A DNA stretch of 64,000 nt from an uncultured Saprospiraceae bacterium (lineage in GTDB: Bacteria > Bacteroidota > Bacteroidia > Chitinophagales > Saprospiraceae). The notes beneath the pieces were generated by a model. The model did not search any database and was not told where the DNA came from. It saw only the letters and a list, made by a program, of their open reading frames with translations. The stretch covers positions 62,001 through 126,000 of the forward strand of contig CALEYL010000059.1 in NCBI GenBank assembly GCA_937926205.1, in the 5' to 3' direction. Position numbers and translations under genes: made by a program. Below are positions 40,501-47,461 of the stretch, piece after piece (position 1 is the first letter of the stretch; every line of letters begins with the position of its first letter).

Positions 40501-42474
40501 GATTGGTTCATTAATTACCAGTATTTGCCCGGCATAGAAAGAACGGATCGGAGTGAAAAAAACAGGGGAAACGATAACGAGTTTTGCTGTTGTCAAATCA
40601 CACATTTCCCGGATTCGCTGTTCCGGTAAATCCTCGTCTATGGGCATAAAGATGGCGCCAAGCTTCATGACTGCTAACAAAGAAATCATGGTGTAATGAT
40701 TGCGCCCGGTGAGCACGCCAACGAAGTCGCCTTGCCCGACTTTGTACTCTTTTTGAAGCCACGCTGCAAGGTTATTGCTTTGCGCATCCAGGTCCCGGTA
40801 GCTGAGTTTATGGTCGTTTGAAACCAGGGCAATGTGTTGAGAAAAATTTTCCCTGATCTGGTCGAACAAATCCAGAATGCTGTCATGTTCCGGGGCGCCG
40901 ATGGAGGTGTTGTTGAATGTATGGAGCAATTCAAAACGCTCTTTATCGGACAAATAGTTAATGGTGGAAACTGGCAGACTGTCGTTGGTCAAAACTGCAT
41001 GTAGTAGATTTTCAAGGTGCTGGCCTAAGGCTTTTATCCTTTGTGGTTTAAAAATAGCTGAATTGTAAAAAATCGCCACTTCTATCTGGCCGTCTGTTTT
41101 TTCAGTAACGATGAAACTTAAATCCTGAGTAGTCCGGGTCGTTTCAAAGTCCAGGGGCTTTACTTTAAGGGCGCCAAAGCTTAAATCTCCGCTGTGGTTT
41201 TCCTGAAAATTTTGTACAATAACGGTTACATCGAACAAAGGAGAATGGCTCTGGTCAAATGGCAATTCCAGGTCTTTGATGATCTGGGTAAAGGGATAAA
41301 ACTGGTGTGTGTAGATTTCAAAAATTTGCTGTCTGACCTTTTGGACCAACTGTCTGAAAGAATCTTCAGGATTCAGCTTTGTTCTCACCGGCAGAATATT
41401 GGCAAAACTGCCTACCTGCTTTTCCATGGCAACCGACTCCCGACCTGCAAAAACAGTGCCTATAATAAGGTCTTTCTGCCCGGTATACCGGTACAACAGG
41501 GTTTTTACCAATACCTGGAAAAAGATGAAAGGGGTAATGCTTCGTTCATTGCAATAACGGTTGAGCCTGCCCGCCGTAAGTGTATCAAGGACTTTAAAAA
41601 CACCATCTCCGCGAAAGGTTTTGATGGCAGGCCGGACAAAGTCAGTTGGCAGGTTTAACTGTGGAATTTCACCTGCGAGGTATTGTGTCCAAAAATCGCG
41701 GTGCGCCGTTAATTGCCCTGCTTTCAACTTTTGATTCTGGGAGGCAGCAAAATCTTTGTACTGAAATGGCAGGGGCATAAATTCAGTGTCGCTGCCTTCT
41801 GTGTAAAAAAGGTATCTGGATATGAGAAACGAAGCAATGATTTCCGACGACCAGCCATCCATGATGATGTGGTGGCTGAGAATCGCAAAGACATAGCGGT
41901 TGGCAGAGAACCTGACCAGCAGAAATTTGATCAAAGGGCCTTTACTCAGGTCATAAACCGCCTTTCCTGCATTTTTCACCAGTTCAACAGCCTCCTGAAG
42001 CCCTTCCTGTTCGGCATTCAAGAAAATAACTTCGATGACGTCTCCGAAAAGTGCCTGCCTGGACTCAACTTTCTGATAGGGAACGCCTTCAAGAAGATGA
42101 AAGGTCGTTCTGAGTATTTCATAACGATCAATCAGGTCCTTCGTTGCTTTTTCAAAAGCCGGAATATCCAAAGCCCCTTCCAGTAAAAATGGCCTGATTT
42201 GGTTGTAAAAATTTGCTTCATACAACGCAGTGTTCAGCCATATCTCCTGCTGGAAAAGAGAAAGTTCGTAGTAGTTTTCGCCACCTTGCGTGATGGGAGT
42301 AGTGTCTGAAATTGCCTCGTTTTGTAAATATTGAATGAGGGCTTCCTTGTTCGCTTTTATTTCGGACAACAAACCTTCATTCAGGCTTCCTTTATCTCCC
42401 CGCAACTTCAATTGATTGTCAACGAGCTCAATTTCGATACGGGCATTCCTGAGTCTCTCAACGAGCGTTTTCAT
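34543..42474 (-). CDS. NRPS, docking-C-A-T-C-A-T-E (2643 aa)
   Basis: This is a two-module synthetase ending in an epimerase. Residues 1-55 form a TubC-like docking domain. C1 (HHIIMDG) has an unusual opening, LSLFQQEIWL; C2 has HHIASDG. Carrier serines are near residues 1064 (IGGDSLMA) and 2111 (LGGDSIIS); the GGDSI form is typical upstream of epimerases. The E domain (about 2160-2590) shows HHLIMDGISW, EGHGRED, VGWFTNLYP and NYLGQLD. Codes are: module 1 DGFAIALVIK (unassigned, hydrophobic pocket) and module 2 DLTKIGEIGK (near the Asn code DLTKLGEVGK). It should therefore add residue 4 and D-Asn5. The post-E tail contains EFTPSDRGLS and ends GDEILKF. It starts 28 nt after the upstream gene, with no Shine-Dalgarno sequence. 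Confidence 0.97.
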   Translation of the reverse strand: MKTLVERLRNARIEIELVDNQLKLRGDKGSLNEGLLSEIKANKEALIQYLQNEAISDTTPITQGGENYYELSLFQQEIWLNTALYEANFYNQIRPFLLEGALDIPAFEKATKDLIDRYEILRTTFHLLEGVPYQKVESRQALFGDVIEVIFLNAEQEGLQEAVELVKNAGKAVYDLSKGPLIKFLLVRFSANRYVFAILSHHIIMDGWSSEIIASFLISRYLFYTEGSDTEFMPLPFQYKDFAASQNQKLKAGQLTAHRDFWTQYLAGEIPQLNLPTDFVRPAIKTFRGDGVFKVLDTLTAGRLNRYCNERSITPFIFFQVLVKTLLYRYTGQKDLIIGTVFAGRESVAMEKQVGSFANILPVRTKLNPEDSFRQLVQKVRQQIFEIYTHQFYPFTQIIKDLELPFDQSHSPLFDVTVIVQNFQENHSGDLSFGALKVKPLDFETTRTTQDLSFIVTEKTDGQIEVAIFYNSAIFKPQRIKALGQHLENLLHAVLTNDSLPVSTINYLSDKERFELLHTFNNTSIGAPEHDSILDLFDQIRENFSQHIALVSNDHKLSYRDLDAQSNNLAAWLQKEYKVGQGDFVGVLTGRNHYTMISLLAVMKLGAIFMPIDEDLPEQRIREMCDLTTAKLVIVSPVFFTPIRSFYAGQILVINEPILKQAPETTWTRYKVRPSDPAYIVFTSGSTGMPKPIIAKHEGLINNVTDYIPKLGVVPDDNYLQFFAVGFDGFFFDIFPLLAGATLVMIDKEIIKDKHRFLQYLDTHNITMTAMTPSYLDVLERPELPTVKALISAGEAVDTQTAMYYAARKRFFNLYGPAEATVIASFYEVIPEEIYQVIPIGKPCANKSLYVLDDHLNLVPKGVPGELCISGAGVVDGYFKAPEQSAEKFVPNPFLPGKFLYRTGDMAIWTDEGDLLFAGRKDNQVKVNGHRVEPGEVETMLLNDQHIAKAIVLANEKGDGLLAFFQKNQGSNGSVSPATLRHYLAQRIPAYMVPGRFIEISEWPVTTQGKVDHKKLLQLAATVSDDTVFAAPENQLQETILGIWKQLLKRDEIGIYDHFFQIGGDSLMAIRAISGIRKALDRELSVKDMLLHPTIESLAGFIETSDKKTVLPRLSPGSREEKTPLSYAQERIWIIDQLEGSIQYHIPTVLRWKNKLDKPALALALRDLVRRHESLRSIVLSEDGRPYQKILPADDWELSHHEGEAFELEASLNAYIESFINRPFDLSADFMFRAHLLQCADNDHVLILVIHHIASDGWSEAILVNDLTALYQARLENRQTNLPELTVQYADYAIWQRKYLSGAYLSTQLSWWEKQLSGIEPLNFPTDYVRPAIQSTRGASVVFPIDKNLLTGLKSLSAAREATLFMTLLSAFKVLLYRYSGQEDICVGTPVANRNQKELESLVGFFINTLALRSNLGGNPGFSTLLDHVKESTLEAFFHQEVPFEQIVNRVETNRSMSRSPIFQVMFVMQNMPESQELQLGGTILASQSIAQTRALFDLTFSVKEKSDELLIAIEYCRDLFAPETIHQIAGHFKVLLADIVSNPDKSISSLNLLEQEEVLELTQTFNNTSKIFDPKCGLLDLWEKQAALNPDNTAIALEGRRLSYRMVQQQSDKLAFFLRKTHQVGPNDLIGLMMERSEWAIIAILGILKSGAGYVPIDLDYPQQRKAFMVAETQLKTLIVLSGQLDEAAAYGVPVCALDLEMEQWQAPATPENAVRNPKDLAYVIFTSGSTGKPKGVMVEEASLLNYLFYSLDAYLPGEQPFSFPLFTSLAFDLTQTSIFLSLLSGGTLTIEKSNDPDIALENITQNPVVNAIKLTPSHLNFLEGKPNSEIRVAIVGGEQMEKQHVAILKAMNPDIRIYNEYGPTEATIGCTVYEISDPEQQVLIGKPIANTQIFILNDAGELAPKGVPGEIYIGGECLARGYLNRPDLTAERFIVNPHAPDTGSRIYRTGDIGRWLRDGNLEYRGRKDNQVKIRGYRIELGEIESILAAAEGVKSCALVAKPAPSGGLRLAAYVVAEPACQKNQLLEYLSDKLPDYMIPAIWEMLDELPLTDAGKIDRKALVDRSTAPLSAQTYTAPEEETEKQLAAIWKALLNVENIGVHDNFFELGGDSIISIQVVSRAKQLGYALRPRDLFQHQTISSLAKLIRQQKISSTVAEQGLLTGAAALSPIQAWFFEHAFPGMAHFNQSVLLEISRSFDEASLETVVVSLVKHHDALRFIYHKENGQWVQTYAAFEGGISVVDLTGVPSKDIGIRITETCDSTQRSLDLSTGPLFKVIYIKTPAAETHNRLFLVAHHLIMDGISWRVLLNNLETALDAVSKGLKIDFGSKGTSYRQWVDSLKKHALSSQMASQKAFWEAVCNDYQPLPVDMQVDVFPFADMVSYTVDLEEKMTRFLLQESNLAYHTEINDLLLAALAKTIHNWTGYSKIVIGMEGHGREDISAENDISSVVGWFTNLYPVSLAIEKDIPEEKLIKSVKEQLRAIPEKGMGYGVLRYLHPSGQVRSGLSKGNWDIVFNYLGQLDTLVNSENGLQIAQESEGSSRSEDYPIKEKIAINAFIANGKLTVSWNYSRKQYEQKTIEIIALQYVENLTQIIHHCLSKEVQEFTPSDRGLSGEMDYSEFEKLHAVLLEKELEGDEILKF

Positions 42475-42502
42475 ACCTGCTAGTGTATTTTCCGAACAAG
42501 GT

Positions 42503-45500
42503 TTAAATCATTACTTCATCATAAGGCAACCCGTATTGCTCTGAGGCAACCTGTTTCTCCAGTTCTAAAGCCAAAGCCTGAATGGTCGTGTGGTCAAAAA
42601 TATCCTTGACGGCGAGGGTAATTTGAAAATCAACAATGATTCTGGAAATGATCTGCACCGCTTTGAGCGAATGGCCGCCTAAGTCGAAAAAATCATCGTC
42701 TGTACTCAGATGCTCTTTTCCAAGAACTTCTTCCCAGATCGCCAGCAGTTTGTGCTCTGTTTCGTTGGCCGGCGGAATGATTTCTTTCCGCTTGCCTGAA
42801 GCCGTCATTTTTTTTAGTCGTTTAAGGTCGAGCTTGCCATTGGCAGTAACCGGTACCATATCTATGACGATGATCTGGCCGGGGAGCATATATTCCGGAA
42901 GTTTAGCTTTCATAAATGCCGCCAATTCCTGAACGGGTGTTTCCTTTCTTAGCTTGACAAAAGCGGCTAAACTAAGGTCGCCATCAGGGCTTTCCTGAGG
43001 TTGTACTGTTGCGAACTCTATGGATGAATGGGCTGCCAGCACCCGTTCAATGTCTTCGACATTCACGCGGTATCCGCGAATCTTTACTTCATGATCAGCC
43101 CTTCCGAGGAAGGCGATGTTCCCATCCGGGAAGCGCCGTGCTTTGTCGCCGGTTTTGTACAGGCGTTCCCCCCATGCGCTTTGGGTAAACTTTTGATTGC
43201 TGAGTTCCGGTTTGGCGAGGTATTCGATGGCGAGACCTTCCCCTGCAAGGTACAGGTCGCCTTTTGCGCCAACAGGTAAAACCCTGCCGCCCTCGTCCAG
43301 GATATAGGCTTTGTCGTTGGCGACCGGCCGGCCAATGACCGGGAATTGCCTGTATGCATCCAATTTACCCGGAGCTATGGCATGGAAAATGGCGCCTATG
43401 GTTGCTTCGGTCGGACCGTAGTGGTTAACAAATTGGGTTTTGGGATTGATGGACAGAAAATCCGCGATATTGTCTGCGTTGATTTTTTCACCGCCACACA
43501 AAATCAGTTTAAGGGCACTGTCTTTTAATGCCTCTTTTCCCGTCGCCGCCAGCAGGATTTTTAAATTGGAAGGCGTAAGCTTTAAAAAAGTAATGTTGTG
43601 ATCCAGAAGATAAGCCAGCAACGCGTCGGGTTCTCTTGCCAGATCGCGGGCCGGGAGGAACAAGGCAGCGCCACTGAGCAGAGCCCCCCAGATAGACGTA
43701 TACCCCAGGTCGAAGGCGTGTGATGAAAGCAACGCCGCCCGGTTTTCCGGAGAAAAATCGAATTGATCCTTAAACCAGGAAGTATAATTGACCAGGGAGC
43801 GGTTGCTGATGACGACGCCTTTAGGGTTTCCGGTAGTTCCGGAGGAATAAATGGTGTATAGCGGATATTCTGAAGGAATGGTAAGGTCGGGGTTTTGATC
43901 AACCGCTTCCAGCATTTCCAATTGAATATCGAGGGCAAACAATTCGCCGGAATAAGACATGGCGACATCCAGCATGCTGCTTTCCAGAAAGAGCATCCCG
44001 GCGCCGGTTTCTTCAAGAATGCTCTGGATGTGTCCTGCAGGCAGATCGGGGTGAATGGGCACAAAAACGGCGCCTGCCTTGACGCTTGCCAGCATGGCAA
44101 TGACGGCAAAATCGGCCCGTTGTGTCAGGATGGCCACAAATCGCGTATTGGCGCTAAAGGGCATTCGCTCCAGAATGTATCCGGCCAAAGCATTTGCAGT
44201 CTGATTGAGTTGCCTGTAATTGTAACGGATTTCACGGGAGTGGATGGCGGGGCGATCGGGGTAATCGGCCACTACCTGTTCAAAAACGGCTTTAACAGAA
44301 GTATCTAACAGATAAGGACGCTGTGTTTGATTGAACCCGTAAACCAGTTGTTGATAAGTCTCCGTCCCAGGTTCAACAAGCAGAAGCTCGCCTATACAGA
44401 TTTCATCGTTTTCAATGCATTGCTGCATCAGAAAAGACAGCTGATCGCAAAATTCCAATACCTGCCGCGTTTCGAATAAATCCTTATTGTAGTAAAAATT
44501 AAACTCCAGTTTCGGCTTGATGGCAATGATGATGTAAAATGGATAGTGATTCTGGCTGTAGACGTCTTCATTGACGAGTTTCAATAAATCCTCTTCTTCT
44601 TTGACTTCTTTTTCAAAAGAAAGCCCCTGAAGTTCAGGATTGGTCGGATAGTTTTCAAAGACAATAATGTGATCGAAAAGCGACTGCTTTAATGCGCTCA
44701 GGTTCTGAATATCCGCCAGCGGTGAATGGTGAAATGCTTCAGAGGCAATGGCGTCATATGCCGTTTTTTGAAGCAAATCCCTGAAACGGGTATCGGCATC
44801 AAAAGTTATTCTCACCGGAACGGTGTTGATGAAAAGCCCGACAATGTCTTCCGATTCCGGAAGCTGGGGTGGCCTTCCTGAAACAACCGCTCCAAATACG
44901 GCATCCTTTTGGTCGTTGTATTTTGCAATCAGGATTCCCCACAATACCCGAATGATGTTGTTGAGCGTCGTTTTATGGCGCTTTGCCAGTTGCAGGAGAC
45001 GCTCATGAAGCAAATCCGGTACTTCAAAATGATGTTTGTTGTTGTTGAACGCCGAAACGGGCCCCAGAGTCGGAAGCAGGCGGGGTATGACTACCGGGGC
45101 GTCGTAATCCTGAAGGTAAGCTTCCCAATAACGGGTAGATTCTTCGTTCGACCGTTCACTCAGCCACTGGATGTATTTTTTGTACTGTGGCGCAGGGGGG
45201 AATTGAACGGCTTTGTTTGCCCTCGCATTTTCGTAGAGCGCAAAAAATTCATATTCCAGGGTTTTGAGGCACCAGCCGTCAATGATGATGTGGTGACAAC
45301 TCCAGATGAACTCGTATTCTGTGTCGCTTAGCCTGAAAATGGCAGCCCGCATCAGGCAATCGTAAGTCAGATCAAAATACCTGCTTTTATCCGCGTCTTT
45401 ATAAGTTTTTAGAAATTGCTCCTGTGCCTCGCGAGATCCCAGGTGCCGGATGTCTTCCTGATGAAAAGGCAGCTCCCGGCGCTTCAGTACAATCTGAAGG

Positions 45501-45727
45501 GGTTTTTCCATTTCTTCATAGACAAAGGAGGTACGCAGGATATCGTGTCGTTTAACCAGTTCCTGCATGCTGTATTGCACCATGTCGATGTTCAGGTCGC
45601 CGGAAAGCCGGTAGACCATCTGTACAAAATAGGCGGAGGACTCTTTTTGGTAAATAGAATGAAACAGGATCCCTTCCTGCAACGGGGAAAGGGTGTAGAC
45701 ATCCTCTATGTTGTCTGATTTTTTCAC
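42503..45727 (-). CDS. NRPS single module C-A-T, predicted Asp-activating (1074 aa)
   Basis: This is a one-module elongating synthetase without a docking domain. The C domain begins almost at the N-terminus (YTLSPLQEGILFHS, HHIIIDG). That opening is typical of D-accepting C domains and matches the epimerase that ends the two-module protein upstream. The A domain spans about residues 470-970 with YSSGTTGNPKG as A3. Its by-eye code DLTKLGHIGK differs from the Asp code DLTKVGHIGK at one conservative position. The carrier LGGHSLKA has its serine near 1019. The C-terminal tail PYDEVMI is short and acidic. It lies 77 nt downstream of a CmlA-type hydroxylase gene, so this carrier is one possible hydroxylation site, though nothing proves it. 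Confidence 0.96.
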   Translation of the reverse strand: MKKSDNIEDVYTLSPLQEGILFHSIYQKESSAYFVQMVYRLSGDLNIDMVQYSMQELVKRHDILRTSFVYEEMEKPLQIVLKRRELPFHQEDIRHLGSREAQEQFLKTYKDADKSRYFDLTYDCLMRAAIFRLSDTEYEFIWSCHHIIIDGWCLKTLEYEFFALYENARANKAVQFPPAPQYKKYIQWLSERSNEESTRYWEAYLQDYDAPVVIPRLLPTLGPVSAFNNNKHHFEVPDLLHERLLQLAKRHKTTLNNIIRVLWGILIAKYNDQKDAVFGAVVSGRPPQLPESEDIVGLFINTVPVRITFDADTRFRDLLQKTAYDAIASEAFHHSPLADIQNLSALKQSLFDHIIVFENYPTNPELQGLSFEKEVKEEEDLLKLVNEDVYSQNHYPFYIIIAIKPKLEFNFYYNKDLFETRQVLEFCDQLSFLMQQCIENDEICIGELLLVEPGTETYQQLVYGFNQTQRPYLLDTSVKAVFEQVVADYPDRPAIHSREIRYNYRQLNQTANALAGYILERMPFSANTRFVAILTQRADFAVIAMLASVKAGAVFVPIHPDLPAGHIQSILEETGAGMLFLESSMLDVAMSYSGELFALDIQLEMLEAVDQNPDLTIPSEYPLYTIYSSGTTGNPKGVVISNRSLVNYTSWFKDQFDFSPENRAALLSSHAFDLGYTSIWGALLSGAALFLPARDLAREPDALLAYLLDHNITFLKLTPSNLKILLAATGKEALKDSALKLILCGGEKINADNIADFLSINPKTQFVNHYGPTEATIGAIFHAIAPGKLDAYRQFPVIGRPVANDKAYILDEGGRVLPVGAKGDLYLAGEGLAIEYLAKPELSNQKFTQSAWGERLYKTGDKARRFPDGNIAFLGRADHEVKIRGYRVNVEDIERVLAAHSSIEFATVQPQESPDGDLSLAAFVKLRKETPVQELAAFMKAKLPEYMLPGQIIVIDMVPVTANGKLDLKRLKKMTASGKRKEIIPPANETEHKLLAIWEEVLGKEHLSTDDDFFDLGGHSLKAVQIISRIIVDFQITLAVKDIFDHTTIQALALELEKQVASEQYGLPYDEVMI

Positions 45728-45804
45728 AGGACGAAGCGATTAAAATGAAAATTTTAGGTGGAAACCCGGCACAATGCCATGCCGGTATAGCCTGAGCGGC
45801 TGAT
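45728..45804 (-). other. Intercistronic gap with a 6-bp hairpin
   Basis: The 77-nt gap contains CCGGCA (45766-45771) and TGCCGG (45780-45785) around an 8-nt loop. No T-tract follows on the transcribed strand, so it is not a convincing terminator. Confidence 0.35.
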
Positions 45805-47418
45805 TTAGGCGAAGGAAGCCTCTTGTTCGAGCAGGAGCTCTTTTTCGGCAAAAAGTCTGCTGGCAGTGATGCCTCTCTTTTCACATTCAGCGACAAACAT
45901 ATTTGACTGTATGATGGGGTTTGATTCGCTGGTGTAAGCTACCCCAAGAATGTGGTGTACCCAGGGCTCAGCACCCATTGCATATACATAAGCTTCTTTC
46001 GGATTGAAGATATCGACAAGGCTGATGGCTTCTGCAAAGTTGCTGCCTCTCCCCCTTCGCGATTTGTCAATGTCGGTACGCACCTGTTCTTTAAACAGAG
46101 GGCCGTAAGGCCAGGATACCGGAGCGCCGTCGCATTCCATGCCCAGAAACAAAACATCGGCGTCCCCGACAATTTCATGCACATGCTCATAAACCGGAGG
46201 AGACATGTTGCAGGAGTCGGCCATGATCAAAAACTTATTCCCGTTTACGGTAACAAAATAGGAAGACTTGCTGTGGATGAACAGGTCGTGGTGTTCGCCC
46301 ATAAAAGGCAGCCCCGTGATGCTACCGTTTGGAATCGGAATTTCCCGGAGATCGCTCATTTCAATGACATTGTTGAATCCCAGATGCTGCAGGATTAAGG
46401 CAAGAGAAGGATCGGTCAGGACGCCTTCCAGGTTTCTGCCCACAATGATGTGCTTTACTTTATGCCGGATCTGCAGGATGGTCTCGATAAGAATGTGATC
46501 GTGGTGGCTGTGCGTAACCAGTACATAATCAATAACATCTGGTAAATCATCGTAAGTGAATCTGGATATATCCGACTCGTAAGTATAGCTAAGAACGGGG
46601 TCAACAAGGATGTTAACCTCCCCGGTTTCTATCAAAATACAGGCGTGGCCAAAATAACGCACCCTGACGCTGTCACCGGTGTATGGCTGGTAAGGCGCAG
46701 GCGCTTCTTCCGTGAAGAAGGATTCAAATAAAGCCGCTTGCGCTTCGCTGATGCCAAGCCGGCTTTTGATGTAATTCAGAGAGTTTGGCGTTCTTTTCAT
46801 CCTGAACAATTCGTCCAGTGCCTCATGCCGGAATGGGATGTTGATGGTACAAATATCGGGACCTTCCAGTCTTGGCGTACTCATGATGAAAGGGCGATCT
46901 GAATCTGAAGTGATCTCCGACAGGGCAATGCTTTGACCCGATTCCTTGTAATACTTGCTGCGATAGAGCAGGGATTCGAGCAATTTATAACCCGGTTTGT
47001 GGTCCAGATCATAATAAAGGTCAACATAGCCCTGAATCGGTTTTGGAATTTTTGAATATAAGGTTTCCAGCGCAAACCCTTTGGCTTCTGATTTGAGGAG
47101 ATCGTCCAGTTCATTTAAGGCATCAACCAACTCAAACAGATCCTGATTTTGCGCCACTGTCTTATCGCGCAGGGCTTTTACATCTTCCGCCCGTTTTCCC
47201 TTCAGGTCTATAAACGGACCACCTTTGAAAAATGGGTTGCTGATGGCTGCGGCGTGCATCTGAGGAGACATGATGTAAGAATTCATAATATCTACATTCT
47301 TCTTCACCATGTTCAGGGCACTGGTAACGGGGGAAATTAATTGTATCCAGGCAAACCAGTTATGAATGAGAGGTTCTACCTGGATGTTATTCCGTAGAAA
47401 GACTTGCTTGTCACTCAT
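45805..47418 (-). CDS. CmlA-type di-iron beta-hydroxylase, metallo-beta-lactamase fold (537 aa)
   Basis: The family prototype CmlA (chloramphenicol) beta-hydroxylates an amino acid tethered to an NRPS carrier, using a di-iron centre in a metallo-beta-lactamase fold. This protein has the family length and an N-terminal region with VEPLIHNWFAW and HAAAISNP. Its C-terminal metal motif is HSHHDH with the first His at residue 303, then GEHHDL (Glu375) and ADSCN (Asp401). The spacings of 72 and 26 residues equal those between CmlA His305, Glu377 and Asp403. I could not place CmlA's last ligand, His480: this protein has Asn472 in FNPKEAYVYAMG and a His pair at 488-489. It is a paralogue of 51918-53540. 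It is cytoplasmic, with no signal peptide. The target residue is unknown. It is not a beta-lactamase. Confidence 0.9.
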   Translation of the reverse strand: MSDKQVFLRNNIQVEPLIHNWFAWIQLISPVTSALNMVKKNVDIMNSYIMSPQMHAAAISNPFFKGGPFIDLKGKRAEDVKALRDKTVAQNQDLFELVDALNELDDLLKSEAKGFALETLYSKIPKPIQGYVDLYYDLDHKPGYKLLESLLYRSKYYKESGQSIALSEITSDSDRPFIMSTPRLEGPDICTINIPFRHEALDELFRMKRTPNSLNYIKSRLGISEAQAALFESFFTEEAPAPYQPYTGDSVRVRYFGHACILIETGEVNILVDPVLSYTYESDISRFTYDDLPDVIDYVLVTHSHHDHILIETILQIRHKVKHIIVGRNLEGVLTDPSLALILQHLGFNNVIEMSDLREIPIPNGSITGLPFMGEHHDLFIHSKSSYFVTVNGNKFLIMADSCNMSPPVYEHVHEIVGDADVLFLGMECDGAPVSWPYGPLFKEQVRTDIDKSRRGRGSNFAEAISLVDIFNPKEAYVYAMGAEPWVHHILGVAYTSESNPIIQSNMFVAECEKRGITASRLFAEKELLLEQEASFA

Positions 47419-47461
47419 GATTCAGCAATGTTTTAATATCAACAATGAAAAGAAGAGGGTG

